A DNA stretch of 64,000 nt from Thereva unica (lineage: Eukaryota > Arthropoda > Insecta > Diptera > Therevidae), in NCBI GenBank assembly GCA_949987705.1, contig OX465283.1, positions 166,237,850-166,301,849 on the forward strand. Direction: 5' to 3'. A model generated the notes under the pieces. That model did no database searches. It was not told the DNA's origin and saw only the letters and a program-made list of their open reading frames with translations. Both the position numbers and the translations under genes were made by a program. Shown in pieces: positions 58,251 through 64,000 of this stretch (positions within the stretch are counted from its first letter, which is position 1; each line of letters starts with the position of its first letter).

Positions 58251-61200
58251 CCGAACTCGGGAACAAGCCTTACGTCAGAGGGGCCCCGAAAATAGATTGA
58301 GCCGCAAAAAGTTCTTTTGCTATACATAAGTATATATTTAAGAGGCTCCAATAATATTCTAGTCCCAGACCCCACAAGATTATGTGGTGGACCAGCAGAC
58401 TGGTTTTACAAAGAACGATTCCTAAGCTTGGGTTTTCCACATAAAATACCTGACTAGTACGGATGAGGGCTTTGTTTAATGGTTCCATTAAATTTTAAAG
58501 CGCTTGATAGAGTCTATACCTGTATTCCCCCAAAAATGCTCAAATCCTTTTCTACATTCCACCGCTCCTCACTTCCTGTAGCAAATTTTGCGCATTTGGA
58601 ATGATTTTAATGAAAGGTAATTATCTCCCTAAAAGGTTCGATTATTTAATAACAGCCTCACCATCAGTCACGTTGAGGCGCTCCGTGTACAGTTGAGCAT
58701 TCTCCGTTGCCATGAAGCAGCCTGTCACCCGTGCACATACGAACTCCCAGCCTTGAAGCGAGTCTGTCAGAAAGTGGATGGAATTTTGATATTCCCAAGG
58801 AAACTCGTATTTCTCGGCAATTTCCTGAATAGATGTTTTTCGTAGAATCAAAAATGTCCAAACCACACCTCCTCTGTCTAGCCCCGAAGCCTTCCAGGAA
58901 GTTTCCTTTTAATGTCCTTCAAACAGAACTCAGGGCTACCATTCCAAGACGTTTCTTAAAGTTTTAGTGCCCATTACACCACTTTAGTTCCTCGGAGGAA
59001 GTTTGAGTCAATTTTGATGCTGCCAGCAATTGTAAATAGCATACACGAGCGTACATGTTGACATGGAGTGGTTCTATAGGTACTTCCCATGTTGGGGGTG
59101 GTCATCTGGTGAGAAAGAGCTAAGCTTGAGGGTCCGTGCGCCCGTTCAAAGCGAGCTGTGAAACCACCATCCAGCTGGGCTAAGTAAAAAGAAAAAAGTT
59201 AATAACTTGGGAGTCCCAATTTATTCATTTACGACTCAATTTGGGCCCGTCGAAGTTTCCTTTGACAGCCGCAGCTGAAGAGTTTCGGATCGGCGGAAGC
59301 CACCCGCACGCCGCGATGTATGCCCTTGGGTGGCTGCCAGCAGACCTCAACTCAATGGAAGTTGTCGTAAATCGTGCCGTAATGTCTTCAGCTTAGTCGC
59401 GTATCCACGCTCCTTTCGTCCTGGAAAATGAGATGAATGCCATCTTTCAACATCAAGACCGCAGTTCCGTGCCATTCGGCGAAGATGAGACGCCGCCGGG
59501 AACGGGGGCGGGCTGTGTCACAAATTGAAGTAATAAGTCCTGTGAAGATTGATGTGTGCGGCTGGGAGGGCAATTACCAGTTTGATGAATGACAACACGA
59601 TAAGGACTCGTCGACGACGACGGTGGCGCGGGGGAGCCTCGAACTCTTGCCTCTAACTAATTTATGCCGACAATAAAAATTCACTTCTTGGATATTTTCT
59701 GCGCATTGAACATGAGAGAGCGTCGCTCTTGTCTTTAGTGGTCCTTTCGCGGACTTAGAAAATCCGTTTTTAAATATGGCTGAAAGGATTTGAGGCTGGG
59801 ACACCAGCAAGGACTGATGGCCGTTGGAAAGACGAATCGGCTTTTCCCACAGAGCTAGCGAAGAGGAAGTTCAATGGAATTCTGATCTGCGACAGTGAGG
59901 TTTGCACTTTCTTGAAATCACGAGTTAAGGTTTACTTAATGGATCCACACGACAAGGACTTTTGTCCGTCCGACTGCTGTGTGTGTACAGACTGGAAAGT
60001 TTGAATGAAAAAGCCGACAGCATGTCTGTAGGGGTGATTTCCAGCGACTTAGCAGCGACTTTCCTTTCCAGAATTTTATCAGATCCATGCGCACACCGAG
60101 CTTTGATCGGCCGACCGTCTCACAATCGAGAGTTTTGATTGTACATTCGCTTCTAGGATGATTTCAATTTGTTATGTTAAGAGATTGATCAGCCTTTAGT
60201 TATACAAGCCTTTAGTTATACGTCCATTGAGACGGAAGGCAGATTAGGTCAGATTGCTTTGGAAATAAGACAGTACTTCGTTTGGAGGCGTTGAATTCAA
60301 TCCGAAGACCCGTCGTTCCCAATATATAACAATTACTCTATGAATAGAGAAGTTGTGCAATGGGGTGCTCCCTGACACCTGATATCGATCTAATTCAGAC
60401 CTCATAAGAATCGAGCCGAGCCACCCCCAGGGGAACGTCTAAGTCTAAGCAGAGAAAAAACCTAGGTACGTACTAGTGGCGTTCGTCGATAGGTCCAGTT
60501 TTACCCAAAATCATTTCATTGCATTATTGTTCGGTTTTTTAATATTTCCTATTCTTTTATTTTAATTTGTTGGTTTTTATGGGGCTTGGTTGCGTGTTAA
60601 GTGGTCTGAAAGACAATTGCCCAATTCGTCAGTGCAATATTGTTACGTACCACGACGTATTTCCAAGGGAGTAGATGATGACTACTTAATGAGGCCATCA
60701 GAACAGAGGCTGCTTGACATCTTTTTAAAAGGACACAAGCCTCAAGTAGGCGCCTTGTCGCCATAAAGCGACGAATTCAAGTTCTTTAAAAATACCAGCC
60801 TTTTCAACTCTCTGTCTCTCTCTTCAACTTAATCCAACTGCTCTTTTGAATGTCCCACTTCCGACCACCTCAAACTTCCTTGTTTCGGAATTGCATTGTA
60901 AGCCTTTCCGTGTTGATTCTGAAGTATCCTGAATTCTGGTCTGGCCCAAGCCCATGCAAGGGTGGCTACCTTTTCCGCTGTGGAAATATCCCTAGAATCC
61001 CGGAGGAGGCACAAATCGGTGCGGTCTTATGCTCGATTATTACTTTCTAGGAAAGGTTTCTGTTGGCATATTTCGGGCCAACAGTTAATATCCTTCAATA
61101 ATAATTTACACCAGTGGGGGCGGAGGCGTCTTAACGTCCTGGTTTTCACCTTCGTGGCAAGCATATCAGGTTCAATTTACTGGGTGATACTGGAAATCAT

Positions 61201-64000
61201 TAAAGGACCTTTAAGGATCTCAGAGGGCAAGCATTGTGGAGGTTTTATGTCACAGGAATAAAAAGCAAAAAGAGCGAAAGAGTGGTGGGTCGTTTAGGTG
61301 TGATTCTAGAGGATGCAATGTTAATGACATTAATGAGACCGCAGGAGAGATAAAAGGTCCTTTACGAGAAGGGTTCCAACCCCGGCTTCAAATAATGCCA
61401 TTATACTTTAATTATACTTTAAGGCATTGCTGCCGCCATGCTCTGGTCGCTTTTGGTTATTATTTGAAGCCGTGATCTTTGGTTTAATCCGATTTTTAAG
61501 ATTGGGGTTAAGTGGGTCGACACTGGTTAGTTTGTAGCCGAGATTTTCATTGCGGATTCGGCACTATAGGAGAACTGCAAAACCAATATCTTCGCTAAGT
61601 CAGATCTTGGCGATCAGAGATGGTGAACAAAATGTGAAACTTGTACTAAAGTCAATTTAATTATTTTTTTCTTTCCCCAGCGCCGTCGACACATAAAAGA
61701 AAAATCCTTTTATCTATAGTTTGGCCCGGAGCAAGGAGTCCTTTTATTTAAGAAGTCAAACGAGAAACCTACAATGAACGTAAAGGGCCTTTAAAGCGGA
61801 CTGCAAGCTCCTTATTTGCCCAGGAGCACAGAAGGGAGAATTTCTTTTGATTTTACCTTTATTTACAGGGTAGACAATTGATTTATGGCATGGATAGGTC
61901 CGCTATATCCTAGATATCCTTCCTGCCAGAATGGAACTTTCTTTTAAATAATTTCCATCGAGATTGCTTCGTTTGCAAAAGTCAACTGGAATCTTCCGTC
62001 CTTGCGCTCCGCAGGATATCCTTAAGACTTGATTCGATAGATCTGCGGAATATTAAGTATGGTGCCTCCTGATAGAGGTTCGATTGGAAAATTGGGAAAG
62101 ATAAAAAATGATTTTTTTCTGATTGTCTGGGCAAAAAAGAATTAATCTTGTAAATGTTTACCAACATCGAGCTTCTGCTGAAGTTTTTACATGGGGGCGC
62201 ACTAAGCAGATAAAATGAAAATTGGGATGATAGTCGTAATTATGTTGATGGAAAAGTAACGGTCATTAAATCCATGCAGCTCTGCAGCTTCTGGGGTAGA
62301 TTTAACTGAGGAATTGGTAATTGGTGTGAAAATGATTCTCAGCAGGTGGAGTCGTACCTCTGCAGTTTATTTTTCAATTACTTCGCCATAAAAAAAATTG
62401 GTCAATATTTCAGCGACATTACAAGTCAAGCCACAGGCTCTCATTTATCCATTAAATGGTTTACAAGCAACATTTATACTTTTTTAATATCCAGCTTTTT
62501 ACTGCCTTGCCGGGATGATGGTGGATTTGTTATTGAAGAAGGCCATCATAAAAACCTTCTACATCTGTTATATGGAACGTGGCGAACGAATGCCATAACA
62601 ATCGCAGAACCTGCTAAATCGATAATTTAAACCGTCTCTAAATCAATAAATGGCTCCGAAATGAGCAGAATTAAGTGAAAATCGATAAATTTCAGATTTG
62701 ATGTGAGCGGCAACCCCCGCAAAAGATAAATGTACCATAAATAAAAATAAAGGATAAGTGTATAGAATGAAATTCAGGTTATAAATTATGCAAACCAGGT
62801 GCTTTGAACGATGGCAAAGCGATAAAGTCGAACCGAAATGGTTCCGCGGATAATTTTTCACCGGGAGTCCTGCCATTTGTAGTCTGCTTTATTTTCGTTG
62901 CTGCCTAAAGGACGAAGAAGTTTTTTTCCTTTCTTTCTATTCTTTTTCTGCCCCTGTACCTTGCCGGGGGATGGAATGTGTTCGTGTGCACATAAATCCG
63001 GTGGGGAAATAAACTTCGGCGTCTTCTTCCATGCAGTACCTAACGGAAAATAATTGCAAAGTGCGGTAACTTACCCCTTAACGTCGAGCTGTTTCCATCG
63101 TTAACCACTCGGGGCCATCGTGACTTCAAGATCTCCGCCGCTGCTCCGCCCTGACTTCTAAAGACGTAATTGAATCTGTCTTTGCACACCTTTAATGTTT
63201 TTTGTTAGCCGTTTTCCTTGTGGTGTTGAGAAAAAATCACACAATGGAAGAGACTCCTCCATACAATTTCTTAGCTTCCGTCTTCTTTCTTCCGATTTTA
63301 ACGCGGGGGTCCTTCGCCTCTCTCTCTTTCTCTACCTCTGCCATCCCCCACACGCAGCCCAACAGCAGAGACGCTCCTTTGCTTTTTTATCCGCTAAGAT
63401 TCTTATGAATCAATCAGACCAGCTAGAGCTTAACTCCGTCGGTTGTTATGGAAGGGCGAATGAGGTATAAATAAACCCCGAACCAATATCGGAGTAAATG
63501 AGCCTAGAAATGGAGCTCTAGCAAAGTAATTCATTTCGATCAAATGAGATGAGACTATTTGAGATCCGCGATCTCTAAAAAGTGATAAATTGGAATTACG
63601 TTGATTACGCTTCTTGCGCAAAACGGGGGAACGTTTAAGTATGTGCACATCATTTTTAAATCGCAACTTTATTCTCTTCTACAGCAGAAATTGGCGGAGC
63701 ACTGAAACGGCGCGGCGTGCAATCGATTGCGATTAATGTAAAAAAATGTCTGAACTAACTGCTAGATATTAACGTTGGCGTTTATACATTGGGTGTGGCA
63801 GATGGAAGGGTGTTTTTAATTAAAATTATGAATTTGAGGAGATTAAAGCCAACGAATTTCGTAATAAAAGAAAACGTTACTTTTCAAATATTTAAAAATG
63901 TCGTTAATAACATTGATTTTTATATTGCATAAACATAGGGGAAATTTTATAAAGAAAATTGTGAATGGAGTAATTAGCCTAAAGTTATGCAGATGATGAT
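58251..64000. other. Noncoding DNA, no gene seen
   Basis: Complex, moderately GC sequence with no transposon motif I recognise and no defensible exon. It is less repeat-rich than the first 55 kb, as might be expected of an intron or regulatory region of a gene to the right, but no splice-linked coding was found. Confidence 0.35.

Noticed and set aside
57795..58295. 166-codon + frame and 117-codon - frame
   Set aside because: Both are produced by the GT-rich minisatellite at 58060-58250; no domain, no splice context.

Overview
The window is nuclear DNA of an insect, most probably a fly (Diptera). The basis is small introns with GT...AG borders in ordinary animal genes, a eukaryotic tRNA-Ala, AT-rich intergenic DNA, and many decayed non-LTR retrotransposons and miniature inverted-repeat elements (MITEs) of the insect type. 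There is no bacterial operon structure, CRISPR array or rRNA. The species cannot be fixed from the sequence alone.

All confident host genes lie between about 17.5 and 30.2 kb. They are: (1) a + strand gene for a secreted His/Gln/Asn-rich protein (visible exons 17579-19351, first exon not found); (2) a - strand five-exon gene for a two-pass membrane protein that looks like vezatin (21605-23549); (3) a complete + strand four-exon methionine aminopeptidase 1 (25056-26365); (4) a - strand leucine-rich-repeat single-pass membrane protein (27553-29179, start exon not found); (5) tRNA-Ala(CGC) at 30083-30154. The vezatin-like gene and MetAP1 are divergent, and their shared upstream region carries a MITE nested in a related MITE. 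MetAP1 and the LRR gene converge on a decayed retrotransposon tail.

1-10 kb is very A-rich DNA carrying a transposon graveyard. It holds RTE-like and RNase H-bearing LINE fragments, two MITEs inside one LINE, and a tRNA-derived SINE inside a tandem array. 10-17.5 kb has no recognisable gene. It contains a decayed LINE whose reverse-transcriptase frame is cut just after the catalytic ADD box by a 319-bp hairpin made of 28-bp repeats. 30-64 kb is a gene desert with no coding exon I can defend. It holds LINE remnants and several inverted-repeat elements: a double MITE in a LINE, a possible TTAA-flanked hairpin, hAT-like ends 4 kb apart, an element built on GGTTAACC, and a 101-bp hairpin. It may be intronic or regulatory DNA of a gene outside the window.

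The most striking structure is a repeat present twice in the same orientation (19451-21003 and 53396-54983). Each copy has a palindrome of about 1.1 kb in the middle and GC-richer flanks that share a direct repeat. I do not recognise the family. It is the best candidate for an undescribed element here.
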